Origin: JAJDFU01 sp964595955
Lineage (GTDB): Bacteria; Bacteroidota; Bacteroidia; Chitinophagales; Saprospiraceae
Reading direction: 5' to 3'
Length of the DNA: 22,766 nt
Assembly: GCA_964595955.1 (NCBI GenBank)
Contig: CAZQSF010000063.1
Coordinates: 1-22,766, forward strand
Positions 7,317 through 14,232 of the stretch are shown one piece after another. Under the pieces are notes generated by a model. That model did no database searches. It saw only the letters and a list, made by a program, of their open reading frames with translations, and was not told where the DNA came from. A program made the translations under genes and the position numbers. How positions within the stretch are numbered: the stretch's first letter is position 1; each line of letters opens with the position of its first letter.

Positions 7317-7340
7317 ATTTTATCCCGGAAACCGTATAAA
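7317..7340 (+). promoter_or_regulatory. Conserved 24-base element upstream of the CPBP gene (copy A)
   Basis: The element starts ATTTTATCC, has CGG in the middle and ends AAACCGTATAAA. It lies 24 bases before the CPBP start codon. The same element, 22 of 24 bases identical, occurs in the same orientation relative to the lipoprotein gene at the right end of the window. It may be a promoter for the CPBP-cdsA operon or a regulator site for either divergent gene. Confidence 0.6.
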
Positions 7341-7342
7341 CT

Positions 7343-7352
7343 GTAAATTTAC
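7343..7352. promoter_or_regulatory. Palindrome GTAAATTTAC in the pdxJ/CPBP gap
   Basis: This perfect ten-base palindrome sits 12 bases before the CPBP start. It contains TAAATTTA, one base off the -7 box TAnnTTTG on either strand, but no TTG is found at the right distance. It may be a -7 box or a dimer-binding half of a larger site with copy A. Confidence 0.35.
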
Positions 7353-7364
7353 CAAAAATGCACT

Positions 7365-8303
7365 ATGTCCTCACCCCAGCTACGAGCTGACGGTTCGCCT
7401 TTCTTCGCCACCCCTGCCAACCTCATCCTGCTCCTTTTCCTCGCTATTTTTCTGGGGTATATGCTGGGCACAGGAGCCTCCTTCGCACTCAGCAGCCTCA
7501 TGGGCATAGACCTCCTGACGACCCTCACCGAGCTGGGGCCCGAGAGCCCGGTGCGAGACCGGCAGGCCGTTCGCCTGATCAACGGCATCAATCATCTGTT
7601 CACTTTTTTGATCCCCGGCCTGGCCATAGCCATATTGGCCTACGGCAGCCGCTGGCCGGCCCGCTTGAACCTCCAACGACTCACCCAACCCGCCTTTCTC
7701 TTGCTGGGCTGCCTGTTCATTCTGGTCGCTTTTCCCTTTGCCCAGTGGCTGTACCAGGTCAATCAAAGCCTGCCTCTGCCCGCCAGCCTGATCCAGATGG
7801 AAGAGTCCGCAAATGCCATGATCCAGGCCTTGTTGCGCATGGAGGCCCCGGTCGAACTGCTCGTCAACCTGCTGGTGATCGCCTTGCTACCCGCTTTTGG
7901 GGAGGAATTGGTGTTTCGGGGATTGCTTCAAGGCCAGTTGCAAAAGTTGACCCGGAACCCCCATCTGGGAATATGGGTGGCGGCCCTGGTCTTCAGCCTG
8001 TTCCACTTGCAATTCCAGGGCTTCTTGCCGCGCTTGGCCCTGGGCGCGCTCCTGGGATACCTCTACTGGTGGTCCGGCTCGCTTTGGGTGCCCATGCTGG
8101 CCCACTTTGCGAATAATGCCATTCAGGTTATCGCCCAGTATGCCTGGAAGAATGACGCGCCGGGCCTTTTGCAGGCCGAGCAGCAGGATCCAATGCACTG
8201 GGGCTGGGGCCTCTTGTCATTTGGCCTTCTGCTCGGTCTGGGGTATTACCTTCAGCGCCTGTCGAAAAACCAACCATCTGCCATCAGCCAGCCCGGAAAG
8301 TAA
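7365..8303 (+). CDS. CPBP-family intramembrane metalloprotease
   Basis: This 312-residue multi-pass membrane protein belongs to the CAAX-protease/bacteriocin-processing (Abi) family, putative glutamic-type intramembrane proteases. All three family motifs are present: E180-E181 and R185 in EELVFRG, F210 and H214 in FSLFH, and H247 with N251 in HFANN. Hydrophobic segments are seen at about 20-46, 78-95, 108-128, 160-178, 200-216 and 226-245. It starts a plus-strand operon and its stop codon is followed by the cdsA start after one base, so the two are almost certainly co-transcribed and perhaps coupled in translation. The natural substrate is unknown. Co-expression with lipid genes hints at a role in the envelope, which is inference. 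Confidence 0.88.
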   Translation: MSSPQLRADGSPFFATPANLILLLFLAIFLGYMLGTGASFALSSLMGIDLLTTLTELGPESPVRDRQAVRLINGINHLFTFLIPGLAIAILAYGSRWPARLNLQRLTQPAFLLLGCLFILVAFPFAQWLYQVNQSLPLPASLIQMEESANAMIQALLRMEAPVELLVNLLVIALLPAFGEELVFRGLLQGQLQKLTRNPHLGIWVAALVFSLFHLQFQGFLPRLALGALLGYLYWWSGSLWVPMLAHFANNAIQVIAQYAWKNDAPGLLQAEQQDPMHWGWGLLSFGLLLGLGYYLQRLSKNQPSAISQPGK

Positions 8304-8304
8304 T

Positions 8305-9138
8305 ATGAAAGGACTATTGAGACGTTTGTCATCGGCTGTGATTTTTGTGATTGTCATGCTGGGCGGAGTGTACGGAGGCCGTTACTCCTTTATTTTTTTG
8401 TTTTCGGTCATCGCCTGCATTTGTCTGTGGGAGTTTTACAACCTGGTGCTTGCCCGTCACAAGCGACGCGATCTCACCCGGGTGCTCCTGGGCCTGTTCA
8501 TGGGCCTTTTGCCCAATGTGCTGGTCGTCATTTACCACCTCGTCATGTTTCGGGAAGACGGATTTATCGCCATCGCCGCCATTCTGTTCTTCCCCTTCAT
8601 CTTTCTGGCCTTTATCTACGAGTTGTATTCCGGTGCCGAGCGCCCCTTTCAGAACATTGCCTATATGATCACCGGCATGGTATATATTGGTATCCCCTTT
8701 GCCCTTCTGCACTTTATTGCGTTCGACCAAGGCAGCTTCCGCACCAATACCGTATTGGGCCTGCTCCTGCTCACCTGGGTCAACGACACGGGGGCCTATC
8801 TGGTGGGATCCCGCCTGGGCAAGCACCCCCTGTTCCCCCGCATCTCGCCCAAAAAAACGTGGGAAGGCACCCTGGGCGGGGCGGCCATCACGCTGGGTAT
8901 AGCCTGCCTGATCAGCCTCCTGCTGGGCGATCTTTTGCTGTGGCAATGGATCGTGCTTGCTCTTATCGTCATCCTGTTCGGTGGCATAGGCGACCTGGTG
9001 GAGTCCATGCTCAAGCGAAGTGCCCGGGTGAAGGATTCCGGATCCATCCTGCCGGGCCACGGCGGCCTGCTGGACCGCTTCGACGCCTTCATCTTTCTGC
9101 TTCCCTACGCGACGGCTTTCATCCTTTGGGTGCGCTGA
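8305..9138 (+). CDS. cdsA: Phosphatidate cytidylyltransferase
   Basis: CdsA makes CDP-diacylglycerol from CTP and phosphatidic acid in the inner membrane, the branch point for all phospholipids. The 277-residue protein is almost wholly hydrophobic segments. It carries the C-terminal signature: S234, K237-R238, K243-D244, the PGHGG loop at 250-254, D257-R258 and D260. The earlier conserved block WVNDTGAYLVGSRLG (from 158) and the SPKKTWEG loop (181-188) are also present. The ATG at 8305 was chosen over a longer frame that overlaps the protease gene, because it follows that gene's TAA by one base and gives the family's normal start. psd follows 83 bases downstream. Confidence 0.96.
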   Translation: MKGLLRRLSSAVIFVIVMLGGVYGGRYSFIFLFSVIACICLWEFYNLVLARHKRRDLTRVLLGLFMGLLPNVLVVIYHLVMFREDGFIAIAAILFFPFIFLAFIYELYSGAERPFQNIAYMITGMVYIGIPFALLHFIAFDQGSFRTNTVLGLLLLTWVNDTGAYLVGSRLGKHPLFPRISPKKTWEGTLGGAAITLGIACLISLLLGDLLLWQWIVLALIVILFGGIGDLVESMLKRSARVKDSGSILPGHGGLLDRFDAFIFLLPYATAFILWVR

Positions 9139-9157
9139 TCTCCATGCACTGAACATT

Positions 9158-9183
9158 CGGCAGCCATTGCACGCAGGCTGCCG
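9158..9183 (+). terminator. Hairpin between cdsA and psd
   Basis: CGGCAGCC (9158-9165) and GGCTGCCG (9176-9183) form a perfect eight-pair stem with a ten-base loop. It lies 19 bases behind the cdsA stop. Only a weak T-rich stretch follows, so it may be a partial terminator. Confidence 0.4.
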
Positions 9184-9201
9184 GCAATTCTCGTATTTTC
9201 G
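9167..9201 (+). promoter_or_regulatory. Candidate internal promoter for psd
   Basis: TTG at 9167-9169 and TATTTTCG at 9194-9201 (one mismatch to TAnnTTTG) are 24 bases apart, the same spacing as at the tRNA promoter. The start of transcription would be near 9208, about 14 bases before the psd start codon. The TTG lies in the loop of the hairpin described above. Confidence 0.4.
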
Positions 9202-9221
9202 CCCGTGGTAAAATCAAGTCC

Positions 9222-9902
9222 ATGCGCATACACCCGGAAGGGCGTTCATTCCTGATCGGCTCCGTTGTGATCCTGACGGCACTGGGGCTACTCCTGAGTT
9301 GGCAATGGCCGGCCTGGTGGTGGGCGTTTTGCCTGCCCGCTGGCCTGCTTTTTCTGCTTTTCCTGCAGTTCTTCAGGCATCCGGACCGCCCCATACCCGA
9401 ATTCGGCGACCGGCTGGTCTACGCTCCGGCCGATGGAAAGCTGGTAGCTATAGAGAAGGTGCGCGAACCGCTCTATCTGAAGTCCGAACGCATCCAGCTT
9501 TCCATTTTCATGTCTATTTTCAATGTACATGCCAATCGGGTCCCGCTGAGCGGCGAAGTGGTGACCTGCCGGCACCTCCCGGGCACTTACCTGGTAGCCT
9601 GGCACCCCAAGTCCTCGTCGGACAACGAACAAACCCACATCCTGCTGGAAGCGGGCGAAGAGCGGATCCTGATCCGCCAGATCGCCGGCGCCGTCGCCCG
9701 GCGCATAAAAACGTACCTTCGCCCCGGCCAGCAAGTTCGCCAGGGGCAGGAATTGGGGTTCATCAAGTTCGGATCCCGGGTCGATGTCCTGTTGCCCCCC
9801 GATGCCGACTTGCGAGTTCGGGTAGGGCAAAAGGTAAAGGCCAACATAGACGTGCTGGCCGAGTTGCCCGGCCCGGTGACGTCTGACGAATCCGAACGGT
9901 AA
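9222..9902 (+). CDS. psd: Phosphatidylserine decarboxylase, short type
   Basis: This enzyme turns phosphatidylserine into phosphatidylethanolamine, the step after CDP-diacylglycerol and serine are joined. The 226-residue form is the short class with two membrane segments at about 11-27 and 31-50. The conserved blocks are YAPADGKL (D71), the FMSIFNVHANR block (H103) and the autocleavage site FGSR at 183-186. Self-cleavage before S185 would create the pyruvoyl group, leaving a beta chain of about 184 and an alpha chain of about 42 residues. No phosphatidylserine synthase (pssA) lies in the window, although the two are often neighbours. The gene follows cdsA and precedes an unknown small gene by 16 bases. 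Confidence 0.94.
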   Translation: MRIHPEGRSFLIGSVVILTALGLLLSWQWPAWWWAFCLPAGLLFLLFLQFFRHPDRPIPEFGDRLVYAPADGKLVAIEKVREPLYLKSERIQLSIFMSIFNVHANRVPLSGEVVTCRHLPGTYLVAWHPKSSSDNEQTHILLEAGEERILIRQIAGAVARRIKTYLRPGQQVRQGQELGFIKFGSRVDVLLPPDADLRVRVGQKVKANIDVLAELPGPVTSDESER

Positions 9903-9918
9903 ATCCTGGAGGAAAAGC

Positions 9919-10308
9919 ATGGCACTGCGCGACGATTTCCCCCCGAAAGGCTCCAATTACATGGACGGGCTGAGCGACGGATACGAATACCGCACGGCCT
10001 TTGCGGGAAGTAGCCTGCAAGCCAGTTACGACATGCTGCGTCAATTCCTGAAGGAAGAAGGCTATACCGACATTCCCCTGCCCCGGAATGCCGAAGAACT
10101 GGAACTTTTCCGGCTGCCCACGCGCAACAAGCAGATCCTGCTCTACGAAGACAACGGCTATGTGCACAACCCGGTCAAGATCCTCTTTCCTCTCGACCGG
10201 CGAAGGCGCCATACGCTCATTCTTTGCCTGTACAATGAAGCCGATCCCGACCACCTGATCAAATTCCACCGGGTGATCGGACGAAGCGCAAAGTCCGGGG
10301 ATATCTGA
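9919..10308 (+). CDS. Conserved-looking protein of unknown function
   Basis: I do not recognise this 129-residue protein. It has no signal peptide and no membrane segment, is rich in charged and aromatic residues, and looks like a small soluble alpha/beta protein (strand-like stretches QILLYE and HTLILCLYN). It is probably real. It follows psd by 16 bases and has one of the clearest ribosome sites in the window (GGAGG eight bases before the ATG). Its codon use resembles that of its neighbours and the frame is uninterrupted. As the last gene of the CPBP-cdsA-psd operon it may serve the same membrane pathway, but that is only position. The minus-strand lipoprotein ends 13 bases beyond it. Confidence 0.75.
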   Translation: MALRDDFPPKGSNYMDGLSDGYEYRTAFAGSSLQASYDMLRQFLKEEGYTDIPLPRNAEELELFRLPTRNKQILLYEDNGYVHNPVKILFPLDRRRRHTLILCLYNEADPDHLIKFHRVIGRSAKSGDI

Positions 10309-10321
10309 GTGCCGGGCCGGC

Positions 10322-10945
10322 TTATTTCAGCCGGGCGAGTTTTTTGAGATCCAGGTCGTCTATAGCCCGGCGGAGGTCTTTGGCCTTGATCTGGTCGCCC
10401 TCGATATTCACGATGTAGCGCTCGCCCACCAGCAGGGAAACTTTCCCCTCCTGCCTCCGGGAATTGTATTCTTCAAAGGCTTTGAAGCCGTCGATTTCCG
10501 TGGTGCGTTCGTAGCCCTCCTCCGTTTCGCGATCCAACTCCACACTGGCCCAGGCGGCCATGCTGTTGATCACCATGCTCATGCCGCCTGCATCGACGAT
10601 ATCCACTTCGAAGCGCTTGTCGCCATCTTCGTATTCGGCCTCCGCCTGGGACACTTTGAACCCCATGGCGCCGGTCTTCTCCCCGGAACTGGACACCTTT
10701 TTGGCACCGGCCAGCTTGTCGGGCAGCATGTCCTTCAGCTTCCGAAAGTCCACGACCTCTACGCCTTCGCCCTTCTGCATCTGCTGCACGGCCTCTTCCA
10801 TTTGTTTGACGGCATCGCTCATGCTGGCGGGTTCTTCACTTTCCGCCTCTGACTCAGCCTGTGCTTCGGCCTTGGAATCGCCCCCGGAGCAAGCCGGGAT
10901 CAGGAAAAGGCTCAAAGCCAGGAAAAAAAGATGGGTGTATTTCAT
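10322..10945 (-). CDS. Putative lipoprotein of unknown function
   Basis: A lipoprotein signal (MKYTHLFFLALSLFLIPAC, Cys at residue 19) fixes the start at 10945; the open frame reaches 36 codons further but would bury it. After the Cys come SGGDS and an Ala/Glu/Ser-rich linker to about residue 48. A folded part of about 150 residues follows, including GFKVSQAEAEYEDGDKRFEV and a C-terminal lysine-rich end. The residues after the Cys lack the Lys-acidic-acidic surface signal seen in SusD, so a periplasm-facing anchor is more likely. The gene lies 79 bases behind lysS on the same strand, with a six-pair hairpin (10962-10977) in between. It could be co-transcribed. I know of no function. Confidence 0.78.
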   Translation of the reverse strand: MKYTHLFFLALSLFLIPACSGGDSKAEAQAESEAESEEPASMSDAVKQMEEAVQQMQKGEGVEVVDFRKLKDMLPDKLAGAKKVSSSGEKTGAMGFKVSQAEAEYEDGDKRFEVDIVDAGGMSMVINSMAAWASVELDRETEEGYERTTEIDGFKAFEEYNSRRQEGKVSLLVGERYIVNIEGDQIKAKDLRRAIDDLDLKKLARLK

Positions 10946-10961
10946 GGATTCAGGTTTTAGC

Positions 10962-10977
10962 CAGGCCCAACGGCCTG
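10962..10977 (-). other. Small hairpin between lysS and the lipoprotein gene
   Basis: CAGGCC and GGCCTG form six pairs around a four-base loop. No T-run follows, so it is not a convincing terminator; it may limit read-through from lysS. Confidence 0.3.
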
Positions 10978-11024
10978 ATTCATGCAAACTATCCCAATGT
11001 AAGGATTCCGTCGAAATGATCCAT

Positions 11025-12581
11025 TTATTCCTGCTCGTCTTCATCCTGGGCAACGGCCTGTTGCTCGGGTTTCATCTGAGGGAAGAAGAGCACTTCCTGA
11101 ATAGAGGACTTGTTCATCAGCAGCATCGCCAGCCGGTCGATGCCAATGCCCAGCCCACTGGCCGGCGGCATGCCGAACTCGAGAGCCCGGAGAAAATCCT
11201 CGTCCAGCGCCATGGCTTCCTCATCGCCTCGCTCGGCCAGGCGCAGCTGCTCTTCGAATCGCTCCCGCTGATCGATGGGGTCGTTGAGCTCCGTGTAGGC
11301 ATTGGCGATCTCTTTTCCGTTGACGAACAATTCGAAGCGTTCGACCAGGCCTTCTTTTTCGCGATGTTTCTTGGCCAGCGGAGTCATCTCCACCGGGTAA
11401 TCCATGATAAAGGTGGGCTGGACGAGGTGGTCTTCCACCCGCTCGCTGAACAGCTCGTCTATGAGTTTTCCGGCTCCCATGGAGGGATCTACTTCAACCC
11501 CCTGTTGTTCGCAAACCCGAACCAGTTGTTGCTCGTCCATACCGGAAATGTCTACGCCCGTGTACTTCTCAATAGCCCCGAACAGCGTGAGCCGCTCGTA
11601 GGGGCCGGCAAACTGGATGCGGCTCTCCCCAACCTGCACTTCCGTCTGGTCCAGTACGGCCCGGGTAACGTACTCCAGACACTCCTCCACCATGTTCATC
11701 ATCCAGTGGTAGTCTTTATACGCCACATAGATCTCCATAGAGGTAAACTCGGGATTATGCGTGCGATCCATGCCTTCATTGCGGAACATCTTGCCGATCT
11801 CGTATACCCCGTCATAGCCCCCTACGATGAGCCGTTTGAGGTAGAGCTCATTGGCAATGCGCATGAAGAGGCGCATGTCCAGCGTATTGTGATGGGTTTC
11901 AAAGGGGCGGGCGGCCGCTCCCCCGTGAATGGGCTGCAATATGGGAGTTTCGACTTCCAGCCACCCCTGGTCGTCGAAAAAGCGGCGCATAGCAGAAATG
12001 ATGCGGCTGCGCAGCACAAACCCCCGGCGTATACCGGAATTGACCGTGAGATCGACGTACCGCATCCGGTGGCGAAGCTCGGGATCGGTAAAGGCGTCGT
12101 AAACTTCCGTTTCGCCGGTCTCCTCATTGACCTTTGTCTTCACTACGGGAAGTGGTCGCAAGGACTTGCTCAGCAACTTGAGTTCCTTGACGTGTAGCGT
12201 GATCTCTCCCGTGCGCGTCAGAAAGACGAAGCCCCGAACCCCGATGAAATCACCGATGTCCAGCAATTTTTTGAACAGGGTATTGTAGAGGGTCTTGTCT
12301 TCACCCGGGCAGATCTCATCGCGCGATACATAGAGCTGAATGCGCCCGCTGCTGTCCTGAAGTTCAGCAAAGGAAGCCTTACCCATCACGCGCACCATCA
12401 TCAGGCGCCCCGCCAGGGCTACATCCTGAAAGGCTTCGGAATCCGCTTCGAACCGGGCTTGGATCTCGGCTGCTTGCGCATTGACCGGAAAAGCTTCCGG
12501 CGGATAGGGGTCGATGCCCAATTCGCGGATTTTTTGCAGGTTTTCCCGTCGGACGATTTCCTGATCGCTGAGTTCGTGCAT
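11025..12581 (-). CDS. lysS: Lysyl-tRNA synthetase, class II
   Basis: LysS charges tRNA-Lys with lysine. The 518-residue protein has the N-terminal OB-fold anticodon domain (about 53-145, ALAGRLMMVRVMGKASFAEL) and the class II catalytic domain. Motif 1 is near 188-217 (FFDDQGWLEVETPIL), motif 2 at 266-283 (FRNEGMDRTHNPEF) and motif 3 at 476-483 (GLGIGIDR). A short acidic insert at about 151-166 lies between the two domains. The start at 12581 (MHELSDQEIVRREN) matches the family; the frame is open further upstream only through a TTG at 12692. The C-terminus ends in a short acidic tail. A promoter box lies just ahead of the start. Confidence 0.97.
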   Translation of the reverse strand: MHELSDQEIVRRENLQKIRELGIDPYPPEAFPVNAQAAEIQARFEADSEAFQDVALAGRLMMVRVMGKASFAELQDSSGRIQLYVSRDEICPGEDKTLYNTLFKKLLDIGDFIGVRGFVFLTRTGEITLHVKELKLLSKSLRPLPVVKTKVNEETGETEVYDAFTDPELRHRMRYVDLTVNSGIRRGFVLRSRIISAMRRFFDDQGWLEVETPILQPIHGGAAARPFETHHNTLDMRLFMRIANELYLKRLIVGGYDGVYEIGKMFRNEGMDRTHNPEFTSMEIYVAYKDYHWMMNMVEECLEYVTRAVLDQTEVQVGESRIQFAGPYERLTLFGAIEKYTGVDISGMDEQQLVRVCEQQGVEVDPSMGAGKLIDELFSERVEDHLVQPTFIMDYPVEMTPLAKKHREKEGLVERFELFVNGKEIANAYTELNDPIDQRERFEEQLRLAERGDEEAMALDEDFLRALEFGMPPASGLGIGIDRLAMLLMNKSSIQEVLFFPQMKPEQQAVAQDEDEQE

Positions 12582-12603
12582 ATTGGTACGGCATTTAGAT
12601 TGG

Positions 12604-12611
12604 CAAAAGTA
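12604..12611 (-). promoter_or_regulatory. lysS promoter -7 box
   Basis: On the minus strand TACTTTTG is an exact TAnnTTTG match, 22 bases before the lysS start codon. Transcription would begin about 16 bases ahead of the gene. No TTG is found 17-23 bases upstream, only a T-run. Confidence 0.5.
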
Positions 12612-12742
12612 GGGATTGCGATAAAAACCTGAGGTGCAGCGCCTGCAACCCGGGCTTTTTTTACCGGGCTGTTTCGCAGAAAACCCCCTCAAAAAACTTA
12701 GCGGCCTGATCGGTGTTTGGGTGTTGCAAAGGTTTTGCTGCT

Positions 12743-13645
12743 ATGCTGAAGATCGCGTACGCACCCATTTACAACTATCAGCTGCCTGAGAAGCACCGCT
12801 TTCCCATGGCCAAGTACGAGTTGCTTCCCGAGCAATTGCTGTACGAGGGCACGGTAAGGGAAGAAAACTTCTTTGCCCCGGAAGCCTTGGACGAAAATAC
12901 GATCGTGCTCACCCACGATCCCGAGTACTGGGACCGGCTGAAGCAGCAACAGCTGAGCCGAAAAGAGATCCGGGCCATCGGGTTTCCCATGAGCGAACAG
13001 CTGGTAGCGCGGGGGCGGCATATTGCACAGGGAACCATCCAATGCGCCCGCTTTGCCCTTCAGCACGGGGTGGCTATGAACATCGCAGGAGGAACGCACC
13101 ACTCATTCACCTACAAAGGCGAGGGCTTCTGCCTGCTCAACGATATTGCCATTGCCGCCAACGATCTGCTTCGCCGCGGGCTTGTTCACAAGATCCTGGT
13201 GGTCGACCTGGACGTACACCAGGGAAATGGCACCGCTCAGATCTTCCGGGAAGAAAAACGCGTATTCACCTTCAGCATGCACGGAGCCAAAAACTACCCG
13301 CTTCGCAAAGAACGGTCGGACCTGGACCTTCCCCTGCCCGACAAAACAGAGGATTCCACCTACCTGGCTCAACTTCGCGATACCCTGCCCCGCCTCATGG
13401 ACGAGGTGCAGCCCGATTTTGTTTTTTACCTGTCCGGGGTGGATGTCCTGGCATCCGATAAACTGGGGCGGCTTAGCCTCAGCCTGGCCGGATGCAAAGA
13501 GCGCGACCGGGTAGTTCTAGAAACTTGTCGCCGCAATGAGGTGCCCGTCGCCGTGAGCATGGGCGGTGGGTATTCCGAACGCATTGCACAGATCGTGGAA
13601 GCCCATGCCAATACCTATCGAATTGCCCAGGAAGTTTTCTTTTGA
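12743..13645 (+). CDS. Histone-deacetylase-family zinc amidohydrolase
   Basis: This 300-residue enzyme belongs to the arginase/deacetylase fold shared by eukaryotic HDACs and bacterial acetylpolyamine or acetoin-utilisation (AcuC) hydrolases. The catalytic pair H119-H120 lies in GGTHHSF. The zinc ligands are D157 and H159 in DLDVHQGNGTA and D234 in GVDVLASDKLG. The transition-state tyrosine is Y277 in GGGYSER. The start MLKIAYAPIYNYQLPEKHRFP at 12743 is the family start; a longer frame begins at 12713. The compact size and motif spelling resemble the class IV (HDAC11-like) bacterial group, for which long-chain deacylation or polyamine deacetylation are possible; the substrate cannot be decided here. 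It is monocistronic, divergent from lysS, and followed by a strong hairpin. Confidence 0.93.
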   Translation: MLKIAYAPIYNYQLPEKHRFPMAKYELLPEQLLYEGTVREENFFAPEALDENTIVLTHDPEYWDRLKQQQLSRKEIRAIGFPMSEQLVARGRHIAQGTIQCARFALQHGVAMNIAGGTHHSFTYKGEGFCLLNDIAIAANDLLRRGLVHKILVVDLDVHQGNGTAQIFREEKRVFTFSMHGAKNYPLRKERSDLDLPLPDKTEDSTYLAQLRDTLPRLMDEVQPDFVFYLSGVDVLASDKLGRLSLSLAGCKERDRVVLETCRRNEVPVAVSMGGGYSERIAQIVEAHANTYRIAQEVFF

Positions 13646-13654
13646 TTGAAGGGC

Positions 13655-13688
13655 AAAAAAAGAGTCGCGCCAAATGGCGCGACTCTTT
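13655..13688. terminator. Bidirectional terminator behind the deacetylase gene
   Basis: AAAGAGTCGCGCC (13659-13671) and GGCGCGACTCTTT (13676-13688) form a perfect 13-pair stem with loop AAAT. On the minus strand seven T bases follow; on the plus strand the stem ends in TTTAAT. It ends the deacetylase transcript 13 bases behind its stop and can also stop transcription coming from the right. Confidence 0.85.
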
Positions 13689-13690
13689 AA

Positions 13691-13708
13691 TCATAATCCC
13701 ATGAACAT
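13691..13708 (-). repeat. 18-base tag, copy 1 (five-codon minigene MFMGL)
   Basis: The bases ATAATCCCATGAACATAT (plus strand 13693-13710) occur again at 13904-13921. On the minus strand the tag reads ATG TTC ATG GGA TTA and is closed here by TGA. The closing stop lies two bases before the terminator hairpin. Whether it is translated is unknown. Confidence 0.5.
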
Positions 13709-13860
13709 ATCCAAAAATTAATAGCAATCGTTGGGTGAAGTTTTCACTTGTGCGATTTGGGGTGCTTGTTAGAACTGGAGTATAACAACTTGTAATCTTG
13801 CAACCGGGGTTGCCATTCCTTTTGAACGGCAGTATGTATGTCTGCTGGGAAAAAGTGATG

Positions 13861-13889
13861 ATCGTCCCGAACTTGGCGTTCGGGACGAT
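13861..13889. terminator. Perfect hairpin beside tag copy 2
   Basis: ATCGTCCCGAAC (13861-13872) and GTTCGGGACGAT (13878-13889) form twelve pairs around TTGGC. On the minus strand a T5 run follows after six bases. This makes it a possible terminator, less typical than the one at 13655-13688. Confidence 0.6.
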
Positions 13890-13901
13890 GACACCAACAA
13901 A

Positions 13902-13919
13902 TTATAATCCCATGAACAT
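13902..13919 (-). repeat. 18-base tag, copy 2 (five-codon minigene MFMGL)
   Basis: This is the second copy of the tag, 211 bases from the first. On the minus strand it again reads ATG TTC ATG GGA TTA, here closed by TAA, and again lies ahead of a hairpin (12 bases away). The flanking sequence differs from copy 1 apart from a few bases, so this is not a simple long duplication. Confidence 0.5.
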
Positions 13920-14210
13920 ATTCAATATCTTTGTGAAATCTCGTTCGATCTCTTCTCACTCTCCTCTTATCTCCTTCGCACATTACAAATATGAGAAGAA
14001 GCATACCCCAGGACAAAGACAAAAAAAGATAATTGTGAGATCGAAATCGGTCTAAAGAAAAGGTAAACCCCTTACTATCAGCTTCTTATCAAGTGAAAAG
14101 TGAAAAAAGATTAAAGAATATTCCAGGATAAACCCCGAAAAACAGGCGAAAAAAGGTTGCGTTTTAGCCTGGCGTGCTTTCAAAAGGAGTATTCCGGCGA
14201 ATGGAAAGGG

Positions 14211-14232
14211 GAAAACCGGCCGTTCAAGCCGG
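14211..14232 (-). terminator. Terminator overlapping the stop codon of the coiled-coil gene
   Basis: GCCGG (14228-14232) and CCGGC (14216-14220) form a five-pair stem on the minus strand. Its seven-base loop contains the TGA stop codon (14226-14224). TTTTCCCC follows. The stem is short, so this is a modest candidate. Confidence 0.4.

Larger units (their letters stand above)
13711..14210. other. Gap without a credible gene
   Basis: Between the deacetylase and the coiled-coil gene lie more than 500 bases, visibly more AT-rich than the flanks. Short frames exist on both strands (for example 13744-14022 minus), but none has protein-like composition, a ribosome site or a family match I recognise. 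The stretch holds two tagged hairpins, a small GCAACC/GGTTGC dyad at 13800-13813 and an exact TAnnTTTG box (TATCTTTG, 13926-13933, plus) with no TTG partner. Purine-rich tracts fill 14020-14160. I see no match to tmRNA, RNase P RNA, SRP RNA or a tRNA. An unknown small RNA or a decayed element is possible. Confidence 0.5.

Noticed and set aside
10311..10321. GCCGGGCCGGC between two convergent genes, considered as a shared terminator
   Set aside because: It is a palindrome with a one-base centre, so it cannot make a stable hairpin loop, and there is no T-run.
10560..12197. A 545-codon plus-strand frame opposite lysS and the lipoprotein gene
   Set aside because: It crosses two well-supported minus-strand genes and has no recognisable features.
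13744..14022. A 92-codon minus-strand frame in the large gap, with a stretch vaguely like the Tyr-Ile-His part of REP-type transposases
   Set aside because: The resemblance is a few residues only. The catalytic His-Hyd-His and Tyr motifs are missing, and the frame crosses a perfect hairpin.
14121..14132. A third possible match to the 24-base element (TTTATCCTGGAA on the minus strand)
   Set aside because: Only the first half matches, the second half differs, and no gene follows at a sensible distance.
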